A stretch of 64,000 nucleotides of DNA. Source: Inquilinus ginsengisoli_B (GTDB lineage: Bacteria; Pseudomonadota; Alphaproteobacteria; DSM-16000; Inquilinaceae). Under the pieces are notes generated by a model that searched no databases, was not told the origin of the DNA, and saw only the letters and a program-made list of their open reading frames with translations. A program made the translations under genes and the position numbers. This document shows positions 1-7,860 of this stretch, piece by piece; position 1 is the first letter of the stretch; every line of letters begins with the position of its first letter. The stretch covers positions 372,001 to 436,000 of the forward strand of contig NZ_JBNDJK010000001.1 of assembly GCF_050434925.1 (NCBI RefSeq), read 5' to 3'.

Positions 1-707
1 CCGCGATCCTGCGCCGGCTGGCAGGACGGCACGGCGGCGGCTTCCCGCTGCCGGAGCTGACCCGGATCTGGCGCGAGCTGATCGCCGGCTGCACCCGGAT
101 GCAGGCCCCCTTCGCCGTCGCGGTGCACGCGCCCGAGGCCCGGGGCGAGCTGTGGGACCTGGCGCGCGACCATTACGGCAGCCACACCCCGACCACCGCG
201 GTGGCCGGGCCGATGCAGGCGATCCGCGCCGTCTATGACGGCAGCGCCGCCGTGGCCGTGGTGCCGTGGCCGGTCGAATCCGACGCCGATCCCTGGTGGC
301 AGACGCTGCTGTCGGACGATCCGCGCACACCGCGGATCGTCGGCAGCCTGCCCTTCGTGGTGACCGAGCGGAACCGCGACGAGCCGCTGGCCCTGGCGGT
401 CGCCCCGCTCGACCCCGAGCCGACCGGGGACGACCACGCCCTGATCGCGGTCGAGCTGACCGGCGACATCAGCCGCAGCCGGCTGAAGCAGATCTTCGAG
501 ACCGCCGGCCTGCCGCCGGTGGCGTTCTGGACCCGGCCGGCCCGCAACGCCGAGGATTCCGCGGTCCACCTGGTCGACGTGGCCGGCTTCGTCGCCATCG
601 GCGACTCCCGGCTCGGCACCCTGCGCGAGCGGCTGGACGGGCTGGCCCCCCGCATCCGCCTGATCGGCGGCTTCGCCACCCCGATCGCCATCGGCCGCCG
701 GAGCTAA
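1..707 (+). CDS. Chorismate mutase, 5'-truncated by the window edge
   Basis: The open frame runs in from the left edge (codons begin at base 3), so the N-terminus is missing; 234 residues are visible. The first residues (AILRRLAGRHGGGFPLPEL, then an IWREL element) match the end of an AroQ-type all-helical chorismate mutase domain, which converts chorismate to prephenate. The remaining ~200 residues look like a degenerate prephenate dehydratase-like region followed by an ACT-like tail (by fold resemblance, inferred). It is followed after 3 bases by the aminotransferase and then by prephenate dehydrogenase, which supports a role in phenylalanine/tyrosine synthesis. Whether the second domain is catalytic cannot be judged here. 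Confidence 0.8.
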   Translation, partial: AILRRLAGRHGGGFPLPELTRIWRELIAGCTRMQAPFAVAVHAPEARGELWDLARDHYGSHTPTTAVAGPMQAIRAVYDGSAAVAVVPWPVESDADPWWQTLLSDDPRTPRIVGSLPFVVTERNRDEPLALAVAPLDPEPTGDDHALIAVELTGDISRSRLKQIFETAGLPPVAFWTRPARNAEDSAVHLVDVAGFVAIGDSRLGTLRERLDGLAPRIRLIGGFATPIAIGRRS

Positions 708-710
708 GCC

Positions 711-1814
711 ATGACGACCGTCCAAGCGCCGCGCCCGCGTCCGGGCCTGCTCGATATCGACCCCTATGTCGGCGGCGAGGCCAAGGCGGTGCCGCATCCG
801 CAGCTGGGCCGGCCGATCCGGCTGGCCTCGAACGAGGGCGCCTTCGGCCCCAGCCCGCAGGCGACCGCGGCCTATCGCGAGCTGGGCGGCGAGATCCACC
901 GCTATCCCGACGGCGGCTGCAGCGCCCTGCGTCAGACCCTGGCCGCCCGCTTCGGCCTGGACGCGGAGCGCATCGTCGCCGGCGCCGGGTCGGACGAGCT
1001 GATCGCCCTCTTGGCCAAAAGCTATGCCGGGCCGGGCGACGAGGTGCTGTACAGCCGGCACGGCTTCCTGATGTACCCGATCGCGGCCAAAGCAGTCGGC
1101 GCCACACCGGTCGCGGCGCCGGAGACCGACCGCAAGACCGATGTCGACGCGCTGCTGGCGCATGTCACGCCGCGCACCCGCATCCTGTTCCTGGCCAACC
1201 CGAACAACCCGACCGGCTACCTGCTGCCGAAGGCCGAGGTCGAGCGGCTGCACGCCGCCCTGCCGCCGGATGTGATCCTGGCGCTGGACGCCGCCTATGC
1301 CGAATACATCGACGACCCCGACTACAGCGCCGGCGCCGAGCTGGTCGACCGGGCCGGCAACGTCGTGATGCTGCGCACCTTCTCGAAGATCTACGGCATG
1401 GGCGCGCTGCGGCTGGGCTGGGCCTATGCCTCGGCCGGGATCACCGACATCCTGCATCGCGCCCGCGGCCCGTTCAACGTCAGCGCCGCGGCGCAGGCGG
1501 CGGGCGTGGCCGCGCTGGCCGACGAGGCCTTCATCGAGAGGAGCCGCGCCCACAACGCCGAATGGCGGCGCTGGACCGCGGCGGAGCTGGAGAAGCTCGG
1601 CCTGTCGCCGCTGCCCTCGGCCGGCAACTTCCTGCTGGTCGATTTCGGCGACCGCGACGCCGAGACGGCGCGGCTGCACCTGAAGGACACCGGCATCCTG
1701 GTGCGCCAGATGGGCGGCTACGGCCTGCCCAGCTGCCTGCGCATCACCATCGGCACCGCGGAGGAGATGCGGGCGGTGGTCGCGGCGCTGGCCGAGCATC
1801 TGCGCGGCCGATGA
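711..1814 (+). CDS. hisC: Histidinol-phosphate / aromatic aminotransferase (HisC family)
   Basis: A 367-residue fold-type I PLP aminotransferase. Visible marks are the LASNEG substrate-loop element near residue 38, the NPNNPTG motif near 163-169, and the PLP-binding lysine K226 in TFSKIYGM. Family members transaminate imidazole-acetol phosphate or, in this position, aromatic 2-oxo acids. It sits between chorismate mutase and prephenate dehydrogenase, and its TGA overlaps the next ATG (ATGA), so translational coupling in an aromatic amino acid operon is likely. I therefore favour the phenylpyruvate/4-hydroxyphenylpyruvate or prephenate aminotransferase role over histidine synthesis, although the sequence alone does not settle it. 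Confidence 0.88.
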   Translation: MTTVQAPRPRPGLLDIDPYVGGEAKAVPHPQLGRPIRLASNEGAFGPSPQATAAYRELGGEIHRYPDGGCSALRQTLAARFGLDAERIVAGAGSDELIALLAKSYAGPGDEVLYSRHGFLMYPIAAKAVGATPVAAPETDRKTDVDALLAHVTPRTRILFLANPNNPTGYLLPKAEVERLHAALPPDVILALDAAYAEYIDDPDYSAGAELVDRAGNVVMLRTFSKIYGMGALRLGWAYASAGITDILHRARGPFNVSAAAQAAGVAALADEAFIERSRAHNAEWRRWTAAELEKLGLSPLPSAGNFLLVDFGDRDAETARLHLKDTGILVRQMGGYGLPSCLRITIGTAEEMRAVVAALAEHLRGR

Positions 1815-2761
1815 GCGCGCCGGCGACCGACACGGGGGCGCCGATCTTCCGGCGCCTGGCCCTGCTGGGCATCGGCCTGATCGGGTCCTCCGTCGCGCGC
1901 GCCGCCCGCAAGCACGGGCTGGCGGGCGAGATCGTCGGCCATTCCCGGCGCCAGGAGACCCGCGACGAGGCGATGGCCCTGGGCTTCCTCGACCGGGTCG
2001 AGGCCGATCCGGCCGCCGCCGTGGCCGGCGCCGATGCGGTGATGATCTGCGCCCCGATGGGCGCCTATGAGCAGCTGGCCAAGGCGATCGCCCCGGCCCT
2101 GGCGCCCGGCGTGGTGGTCACCGATGTCGGCTCGGTCAAGGGCATGGTGGCGAAGACCATCGCCCCCTATCTGCCGGCCGGCGTGCACCTGGTGCCCGGC
2201 CATCCGATCGCCGGCACCGAGCATTCCGGGCCGTCCGCCGGCTTCGCCGAGCTGTTCATCGACCGCTGGTGCGTGCTGACGCCGGAGTCGGGCGTCGACC
2301 CGCAGGCGGTAGCCAAGGTCGAGGCGCTGTGGCGCGGCATGGGCATGATGGTCGAGCGCATGACCGCCGAGCACCATGACCGGGTGCTGGCCATCACCTC
2401 GCACATCCCGCATCTGATCGCCTACACCATCGTCGGCACCGCCTCGGACATGGAGGAGGCGACCCAGGCCGAGGTGATCCGCTTCTCCGCCGGCGGCTTC
2501 CGCGACTTCACCCGCATCGCCGGCTCCGACCCGGTGATGTGGCGCGACGTGTTCCTGACCAACAAGGACGCGGTGCTGGAGGTGCTGCAGCAGTTCACCG
2601 AGGACCTGGTGCGGCTGCAGCGCGCCATCCGCCGCGGCGAGGGCGACACGCTGCAATCCTGGTTCACCCGCACCCGCGCCATCCGCCGCGGCGTCGTCGA
2701 CGCCCATCAGGAGGAGATGGAGCCGGAGAAGGCGGCGCGCCTGACCAAGGAAGAGGATTGA
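1811..2761 (+). CDS. tyrA: Prephenate/arogenate dehydrogenase
   Basis: 316 residues, starting at the ATG that overlaps the hisC stop. The N-terminal Rossmann motif is GIGLIGSS, followed by a GHSRR segment typical of NAD-dependent TyrA/TyrC, then the GSVKG and GHPIAGTEHSG signatures of the prephenate dehydrogenase family. The enzyme oxidatively decarboxylates prephenate or arogenate towards tyrosine in the cytoplasm. There is no C-terminal ACT domain, which is usual for the short alphaproteobacterial form. It is the last gene of the aromatic operon and converges on the DUF2125 gene across a 15-bp hairpin. The substrate (prephenate or arogenate) is not decided by sequence. Confidence 0.93.
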   Translation: MSAPATDTGAPIFRRLALLGIGLIGSSVARAARKHGLAGEIVGHSRRQETRDEAMALGFLDRVEADPAAAVAGADAVMICAPMGAYEQLAKAIAPALAPGVVVTDVGSVKGMVAKTIAPYLPAGVHLVPGHPIAGTEHSGPSAGFAELFIDRWCVLTPESGVDPQAVAKVEALWRGMGMMVERMTAEHHDRVLAITSHIPHLIAYTIVGTASDMEEATQAEVIRFSAGGFRDFTRIAGSDPVMWRDVFLTNKDAVLEVLQQFTEDLVRLQRAIRRGEGDTLQSWFTRTRAIRRGVVDAHQEEMEPEKAARLTKEED

Positions 2762-2768
2762 GGTCCTC

Positions 2769-2802
2769 GTAGGTTGGGTTCGCGCTTGCGAACCCAACCT
2801 AC
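2769..2802. repeat. Perfect 15-bp hairpin between convergent genes
   Basis: GTAGGTTGGGTTCGC (2769-2783) and its exact reverse complement (2788-2802) are separated by four bases. It lies between the stops of tyrA (+) and the DUF2125 gene (-), so it could end transcription in both directions, but there is no T-run on either side. The GTAGGTTGGGTT arm resembles a palindromic element I recall from many proteobacterial genomes, so a dispersed repeat is as likely as a dedicated terminator. Confidence 0.7.
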
Positions 2803-2806
2803 ACGG

Positions 2807-3826
2807 TCACTGCTGCCACCGGATCTCCGGCAGCTTGGCCACCTGCAGCGGGCCGAAGGAGATCTTGCCCTTCTCGATCGTGATCGGCGCGGTGACGGTG
2901 CGGGTGCCGTCGGCCGCCGGCTGGCCGGCCATCAGGTCGAGCCCGACCTTGGCGAAGCCGGCATCGCGGTCCTTGACCACGCCGGCCTTCTGCAGATCCT
3001 CGATCACCGCGCCGTAGCCGCGGATCTTCGCCGTCAGCGTGCCTTGCGGCTGTAGCTTGTCGTCGAGGTCGAGGGTGCCGCCGGCATCGATCACGAGCGG
3101 GCCCCAGCGCAGCGCCAGATTGTCGACCCGAAGCTTACCGCCGGCGGCGCGCCAGGCGGTCAGCTCCGGCGCCGTCGCGGCCTTCGGCAGCGGGCCCAGC
3201 ACGGTCAGCCGCGCCGCCACCATGTCGACCCGCCGGCCCATCGCCTGCAGGCCGAGATCCGGCGTCTCCAGCCCTTCGATGTCGAGCGACGCGGCAGCAC
3301 CCGCCCCGGCCTCCTCCGGCGCGCGATCGGCCGAGCCGTTGACCCGGGCGATCGGCAGCGGCGCCTGCAGCAGCCCGCCGGCGAGCTCGACCTGGGACAG
3401 GGTCAGCAGGATCCGGTTCGGCTTGCCGTCGCTGCCGATCCGGGCGCTGCCGCTGCCTGCGCCTTTGACGTCCACGGTCAGCGCCGGGCTGCCCGGCAGC
3501 GTGATCCGCTGCGGCGGCGCGATGGTGAAGCCGACCTCGGGCAGGGTCCAGGGCCTGGCGGTGGCGACCACCCCGGCGGCGTTCCAGGCCAGCCCGTCGA
3601 TCCGGCGCAGGCTGGGCGCCTGCGATTCGACGGTAAAGGCCAGCGGGAAGCCCTCGACGCTCAGCGTGCCGGGATCGACCGTGACCCCGGGCGGCGGGTT
3701 GGCGGCGAAGGCCTGCGCCTGGGCCTCGACCTTGCCTGCGGCCCAGTACCAGCCGCCGGCCCAGCCGGCGGCGAGCAGGGCGATGAGGGTGGTGGGAACG
3801 ACGACGATACGGCGGCGGCGACGCAT
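2807..3826 (-). CDS. DUF2125 domain protein, membrane-anchored
   Basis: 339 residues from the ATG at 3826 (MRRRRR...), with an alternative in-frame ATG at 3847. An arginine-rich start followed by one hydrophobic helix (IVVVPTTLIALLAAGWAGGW) indicates an uncleaved N-terminal anchor with the rest in the periplasm. The body is a long series of beta-rich segments with repeated D-G-x-L-x-hydrophobic patterns, as in the DUF2125 family of alphaproteobacteria, whose function is unknown to me. It is divergent from chaC, with about 125 bp between the two starts, and convergent with tyrA. Identification rests on overall resemblance, not on a catalytic motif. Confidence 0.75.
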   Translation of the reverse strand: MRRRRRIVVVPTTLIALLAAGWAGGWYWAAGKVEAQAQAFAANPPPGVTVDPGTLSVEGFPLAFTVESQAPSLRRIDGLAWNAAGVVATARPWTLPEVGFTIAPPQRITLPGSPALTVDVKGAGSGSARIGSDGKPNRILLTLSQVELAGGLLQAPLPIARVNGSADRAPEEAGAGAAASLDIEGLETPDLGLQAMGRRVDMVAARLTVLGPLPKAATAPELTAWRAAGGKLRVDNLALRWGPLVIDAGGTLDLDDKLQPQGTLTAKIRGYGAVIEDLQKAGVVKDRDAGFAKVGLDLMAGQPAADGTRTVTAPITIEKGKISFGPLQVAKLPEIRWQQ

Positions 3827-3951
3827 GGCGGTCCCGGATGGTGGCATGAGGAGGGCACGTGGCCGCGCCGGAGCTTCGGAGTCAAGCCGAAGCAGCAAAA
3901 CGCGACACGACGCCCCTCCCCTTCGCACCTGCAACACGCTACATCTGGTGG

Positions 3952-4536
3952 ATGGCCGATGGTCATCACGATTGGAAGACGCCGAACCTGCCGCTGACCC
4001 CGGGCGAGCCGCTCTGGGTGTTCGGCTATGGCTCGCTGATGTGGAATCCGGGCTTCCCGCATCTCGAGCGGCAGCCGGCGGTGCTGCACGGCTATCACCG
4101 CCGTTTCTGCGTGCTCTCGCACCGCTATCGCGGCACGCCGGAGCGGCCGGGGCTGGTGCTTGGGCTCGACCGCGGCGGCTCCTGCCGCGGCATGGCCTTC
4201 AAGGTGGCGCCGGAGCATGTGCAAGCGGTGGTCGCCTATCTCTGGGAGCGCGAGATGGTGACCGGCGTCTACCGCCCGAGCCTGAAGCAGATCCGGCTGC
4301 CCGATGGCCCGGCCACCGCCTGCTGCTTCCTGGCCGACCGCCGCCACCACCAGTATCGCGGCGCGCTGGATGTGGAGGAGACGCTGGCGATGATCCGCAC
4401 CGGCATCGGCAGCAGCGGGCCGAACCGCGACTACCTGCTCAACACGGTCGAGCATCTGCGCGAGCTGGGCATCCGCGACGGCGCCTTGTTCGCGCTGGCG
4501 GAGCGAGTAGCGAAGGCGGTGGAGCCGGCGACCTAA
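3952..4536 (+). CDS. chaC: Gamma-glutamylcyclotransferase (ChaC family)
   Basis: 194 residues from ATG 3952; the frame is open further upstream to 3859, but that extension overlaps the region in front of the DUF2125 gene and lacks family residues. The FGYGSLMWNPGF motif near residue 20 is the ChaC substrate-binding loop, and conserved YRG and LGLDRGGSCRG segments follow. ChaC enzymes cleave gamma-glutamyl peptides, mainly glutathione, to 5-oxoproline and Cys-Gly in the cytosol. The 3' end overlaps the convergent nrdJ stop by 4 bp. No operon partner is visible. Confidence 0.9.
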   Translation: MADGHHDWKTPNLPLTPGEPLWVFGYGSLMWNPGFPHLERQPAVLHGYHRRFCVLSHRYRGTPERPGLVLGLDRGGSCRGMAFKVAPEHVQAVVAYLWEREMVTGVYRPSLKQIRLPDGPATACCFLADRRHHQYRGALDVEETLAMIRTGIGSSGPNRDYLLNTVEHLRELGIRDGALFALAERVAKAVEPAT

Positions 4537-6797
4537 CCGCAGCGCGAGTAGCCGCAGTTCAAGCAGGTGTCGCAACCCTCCTGCCGGATCAGGGTCGGGT
4601 GGCCGCATTTCGGGCAGGACCGGCCCGGCAGCCGACCGGGATTGCCCGCCGGCTCGGCCGTGACCTCGACCGCCACCTCCGGCACGATGCCCTCCGGCTT
4701 CGCCAGGAAGCCCGTCGCCACCATGTGCCGCTCGATGGTCTCGCCGATGGCGGCCAGCAGCGACGGCACGTAGCGCCCGCCCATCCATTGCCCGCCGCGC
4801 GGATCGAACACGGCCTTCAGCTCCTCGACCACGAAGGCGACGTCGCCGCCGCGCCGGAACACGGCGCTGATCATCCGGGTCAGCGCCACGGTCCAGGCGT
4901 AGTGTTCCATGTTCTTCGAGTTGATGAAGATCTCGAACGGCCGTCGTCGGCCGTCGACCACCTCGTCGTTGAGGGTGACGTAGATGGCGTGGTCGCTGTC
5001 CGGCCAGCGCAGCTTGTAGGTCTCGCCCGGCAGCACCTCCGGCCGCGCCGTGGGCGCGCTGAGGCCGGGAGCGTCGGCCGCCCGTTTCGGCGCCGACTGC
5101 GGCTTGGCCGCCTCCAGCACCGCGCCGGTGATCGGGTTCGGGCGGTAGGTGGTGCAGCCCTTGCAGCCTAGCGCATAGGCCTGGGCGTAGATGTCCTTGA
5201 AGGCGTCGAAGGACAGGTCCTCCGGGCAGTTGATGGTCTTGCTGATCGAGCTGTCGATGTGCTTCTGCGCCGCCGCCTGGATCGCCAGATGGTCGGCCGG
5301 CTGCAGCGTCTGGGCGTCGACGAAATAGTCCGGCAGGGCTGAGTCGGTGCCATGGATCTCGCGGAACAGCCGGTAGGCGTAATTCTCCACCGTCTCCGCC
5401 CGGCGGCTGCCGTCGGGCAGCAGCACATTGCGGGTGTGAGTCCAGGCGAAGACCGGCTCGATCCCCGAGGCGACATTGCCCGCGAACAGCGAGATGGTGC
5501 CGGTCGGCGCGATCGAGGTCAGCAGCGCGTTGCGGATGCCATGCCGGGCGATCAGGGCGCGGATCTCCTGCGGCAGCTCGGCGACGCCGGGCGCGGCCAG
5601 GAACGCGTCGCGGTCGAACAGCGGGAAGGCGCCCTTCTCCGCCGCGATCTCGGCCGAGGCGCGGTAGGAGTGCAGCTTGATCGCCTCCAGCCACTCCTCG
5701 GTCAGCGCCGCCGATTCGGGCGAGCCGTAGCGCACGCCCAGCATCAGGAAGGCGTCGGCCAGGCCGGTGACGCCGAGGCCGATGCGCCGCTTGGCCTTGG
5801 CCTCGGCCGCCTGCTCCGGCAGCGGAAAGCGCGAGACGTCGACCACATTGTCCATCAGCCGGATGGCGATCGGCACGATCTCCGCCAGCGCCACACGGTC
5901 GAAGCGAGCCTCGGGCGTGAACGGATCGGCCACCAGCTTCGCCAGGTTGACCGAGCCGAGCAGGCAGGCGCCATAGGGGGGAAGCGGTTGCTCTCCGCAA
6001 GGATTAGTGCTTTGAATTTGCTCGCAATATTGGAGATTGTTCCGGGCGTTGATGCGGTCGATGAAGATCACGCCGGGCTCGGCCGAATCATAGGTCGAGC
6101 GCATGATCCGGTCCCACAGCTCGCGCGCCGGCAGGGTGCGGAAGACGCGGCCGCCGAACACCAGGTCCCAGGGCGCGTCGTCGGCCACCGCCTGCATGAA
6201 CGGGTCGGTGACCAGGACCGAGAGGTTGAACATGCGCAGCCGGCCGGGGGCGCGCTTGGCCTCGATGAACTCGACCACGTCGGGGTGGTCGCAGCGCAAA
6301 GTCGCCATCATCGCGCCGCGGCGGGAGCCGGCGGACATGATGGTGCGGCACATCGCGTCCCACACATCCATGAAGGACAGCGGGCCGGAAGCATCGGCCC
6401 CGACGCCGGCGACCGGCGCGCCCTTCGGCCGGATGGTGGAGAAATCGTAGCCGATGCCGCCGCCCTGCTGCAGCGTCAGCGCCGCCTCGCGCAGATGGGC
6501 GAAGATGCCGGACATGCTGTCCGGCACCGTGCCCATGACGAAGCAGTTGAACAGGGTGACCTCGCGCCCGGTGCCGGCGCCGGCCAGGATGCGGCCGGCC
6601 GGCAGATAGCGGTGGTCGCTGAGGATGCCGAGGAAGCGCTCGGTCCACAGCTGCGGGTCCGATTCGGCGGCGGCCACGGCGGTCGCGACCCGGCGCCAGC
6701 TGTCCTCGACCGACTGGTCGACAGGCGTGCCGTCCGGCTGCTTCAACCGGTACTTCATGTCCCAGATCTGGGCCGCGATATCGCCCGGCTCGGCCAC
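4533..6797 (-). CDS. nrdJ: Adenosylcobalamin-dependent (class II) ribonucleoside-diphosphate reductase
   Basis: 754 residues from GTG 6797, chosen because GGGAGG lies 6 bases upstream; the open frame to 6857 adds residues with no family character. It reduces ribonucleotides to deoxyribonucleotides using a cobalamin-generated radical, so it works without oxygen-dependent NrdB. Visible marks are FNCFVMGTV with a redox cysteine, the active-site block STNPCGEQPLPPYGACLLGS, and a C-terminal tail with paired CxxC motifs (CPKCG and CLNCGYSRCG) used for re-reduction. Just upstream on the minus strand there is a possible promoter with TTGACC. I looked for a B12 riboswitch in the 90 bp before the start and saw none. 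Confidence 0.95.
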   Translation of the reverse strand: MAEPGDIAAQIWDMKYRLKQPDGTPVDQSVEDSWRRVATAVAAAESDPQLWTERFLGILSDHRYLPAGRILAGAGTGREVTLFNCFVMGTVPDSMSGIFAHLREAALTLQQGGGIGYDFSTIRPKGAPVAGVGADASGPLSFMDVWDAMCRTIMSAGSRRGAMMATLRCDHPDVVEFIEAKRAPGRLRMFNLSVLVTDPFMQAVADDAPWDLVFGGRVFRTLPARELWDRIMRSTYDSAEPGVIFIDRINARNNLQYCEQIQSTNPCGEQPLPPYGACLLGSVNLAKLVADPFTPEARFDRVALAEIVPIAIRLMDNVVDVSRFPLPEQAAEAKAKRRIGLGVTGLADAFLMLGVRYGSPESAALTEEWLEAIKLHSYRASAEIAAEKGAFPLFDRDAFLAAPGVAELPQEIRALIARHGIRNALLTSIAPTGTISLFAGNVASGIEPVFAWTHTRNVLLPDGSRRAETVENYAYRLFREIHGTDSALPDYFVDAQTLQPADHLAIQAAAQKHIDSSISKTINCPEDLSFDAFKDIYAQAYALGCKGCTTYRPNPITGAVLEAAKPQSAPKRAADAPGLSAPTARPEVLPGETYKLRWPDSDHAIYVTLNDEVVDGRRRPFEIFINSKNMEHYAWTVALTRMISAVFRRGGDVAFVVEELKAVFDPRGGQWMGGRYVPSLLAAIGETIERHMVATGFLAKPEGIVPEVAVEVTAEPAGNPGRLPGRSCPKCGHPTLIRQEGCDTCLNCGYSRCG

Positions 6798-6887
6798 GAC
6801 GGACCTCCCGCAGAACGGCAGACCCCAAAGGATGGGGGTGCACCGGGGGCGGGTCAACCAGGGTTCGTGGCAGCCCCCAGGACCCGG

Positions 6888-7200
6888 CTATTCCAGCCCG
6901 GCATAGATCGCGGCGCGCAGATCGGCGACGAATTCGCCCTTCATGCCCTCGAGCGCGATGTTGGTGAGGCCGACCACGGCCAGCCGCCTCGCCGGATCAA
7001 CGAACCAGGAATGGCCGTAGACACCGCCCCAGCGCCAGGTGCCCGCGGTCATCGGCACCCCGGCCGCCGCCGGATCGGTCACCAGCGCGAAGCCGTAGCC
7101 GAAGGTGGTGCTGCCCGGCGAGGTCGGCATCGCCAGCCCGGGGATCTGGCTGCTGGCCATGGCCTGCACAGTCTCCGGCTTCAGGATCGGCGCGCCTGCG
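6888..7200 (-). pseudogene. C-terminal remnant of a beta-lactamase-class serine hydrolase
   Basis: About 100 residues ending at 6888 match the C-terminal part of the class C/esterase-type beta-lactamase family: a GAPILKPETVQAM start, then FGYGFAL, the WGGVYGHSWFVDP block (where the family has its HTGG-like third motif), and a terminal VVGLTN strand. The SxxK and YxN catalytic motifs should lie further upstream at coordinates above 7200, but the DNA there instead encodes the tail of a TetR regulator on the other strand. So the gene has lost its N-terminal two thirds. It is presumably not expressed as a working enzyme. Confidence 0.75.
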
Positions 7201-7378
7201 CACCCGCTTCGACCGAGCCCTGGAGGAGGACGAACTGTCGCCCGGCACCGACCCGGACGAACTGGCACGGTTCTACGGCGCCATCATCCAGGGCCTGTCG
7301 GTGCAGGCCCTGGACGGGGCCGGGCGCGACGAGCTGATGAAGATCGTGCGCCGGGCGATGGCCGCCTGGCCGGCTTAA
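7190..7378 (+). pseudogene. C-terminal remnant of a TetR-family regulator
   Basis: In the frame of the TAA at 7376-7378, the sequence reads ARLRTRFDRALEEDEL, then DELARFYGAIIQGLSVQA and a final MAAWPA, which is the ligand-domain tail of TetR regulators. No start codon or helix-turn-helix precedes it; upstream the DNA is the beta-lactamase remnant on the other strand. The two remnants face away from each other, as expected if a divergent pair lost the shared promoter and both N-termini in one deletion near 7190-7200. The end overlaps the convergent doxX stop by 4 bp. Confidence 0.75.
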
Positions 7379-7797
7379 CCGATCGCCGACCGGCGCAGCG
7401 CCAGGATCCGCCCCGGTCCGTGCACCGCGGCGAAGAGCAGCCCGGCCAGGAAGGTGAAGTGGTCGACGAAGAAGCCGAACTCGGCTTGGTTGCCGGCCCA
7501 GTGCGACGGGCCGTGGAAGGCGAAGGCCAGGAAGACGACGTAGACGGCCGCCAGCAGCGAGGCCTCGGTGAAGTACGCTCCGGTGAGGAAGCAGATCACC
7601 AGCAGGCATTCGAAGATCGCGGCCAGCCAGGCCAACGGCAGCGGCGCCGGAAACCCCGCCATGGCGATGTAGCCGGCGGTGGCATTCATATCCATGAACT
7701 TGAACACCGCGGCCATCAGGAAGACCGCGGCGAAGATCAGCCGGCCGATGAGGATGGCGATCGACTGCCAGCCGGGCCCGGTCGTATCAGCATTCAT
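7375..7797 (-). CDS. DoxX family membrane protein
   Basis: 140 residues with four predicted membrane helices: GRLIFAAVFLMAAVFKF, then PLAWLAAIFECLLVICFL, SLLAAVYVVFLAFAF, and FTFLAGLLFAAVHG. The early G-R-hydrophobic-F...K pattern is typical of DoxX/DoxD-like proteins, a broad family of small inner-membrane proteins linked to quinone or thiol redox chemistry in a few species but mostly uncharacterised. The start ATG at 7797 is preceded by GGGGGAGA. It stands alone between the TetR scar and a large membrane protein gene. Confidence 0.85.
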   Translation of the reverse strand: MNADTTGPGWQSIAILIGRLIFAAVFLMAAVFKFMDMNATAGYIAMAGFPAPLPLAWLAAIFECLLVICFLTGAYFTEASLLAAVYVVFLAFAFHGPSHWAGNQAEFGFFVDHFTFLAGLLFAAVHGPGRILALRRSAIG

Positions 7798-7860
7798 CTG
7801 TCTTCTCCCCCAAGAAGGACTGCGAGGATAGCCGAGAGCTTCGTCGCAGGCGACCGGATG

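Noticed and set aside
3039..5171. Long plus-strand ORF across the DUF2125, ChaC and NrdJ genes
   Set aside because: It crosses three supported genes in other frames and has low-complexity composition.
6798..6887. Cobalamin riboswitch before nrdJ
   Set aside because: The gap is only 90 bp and has no B12 box (GCCACTG) on the transcribed strand or room for the full fold.
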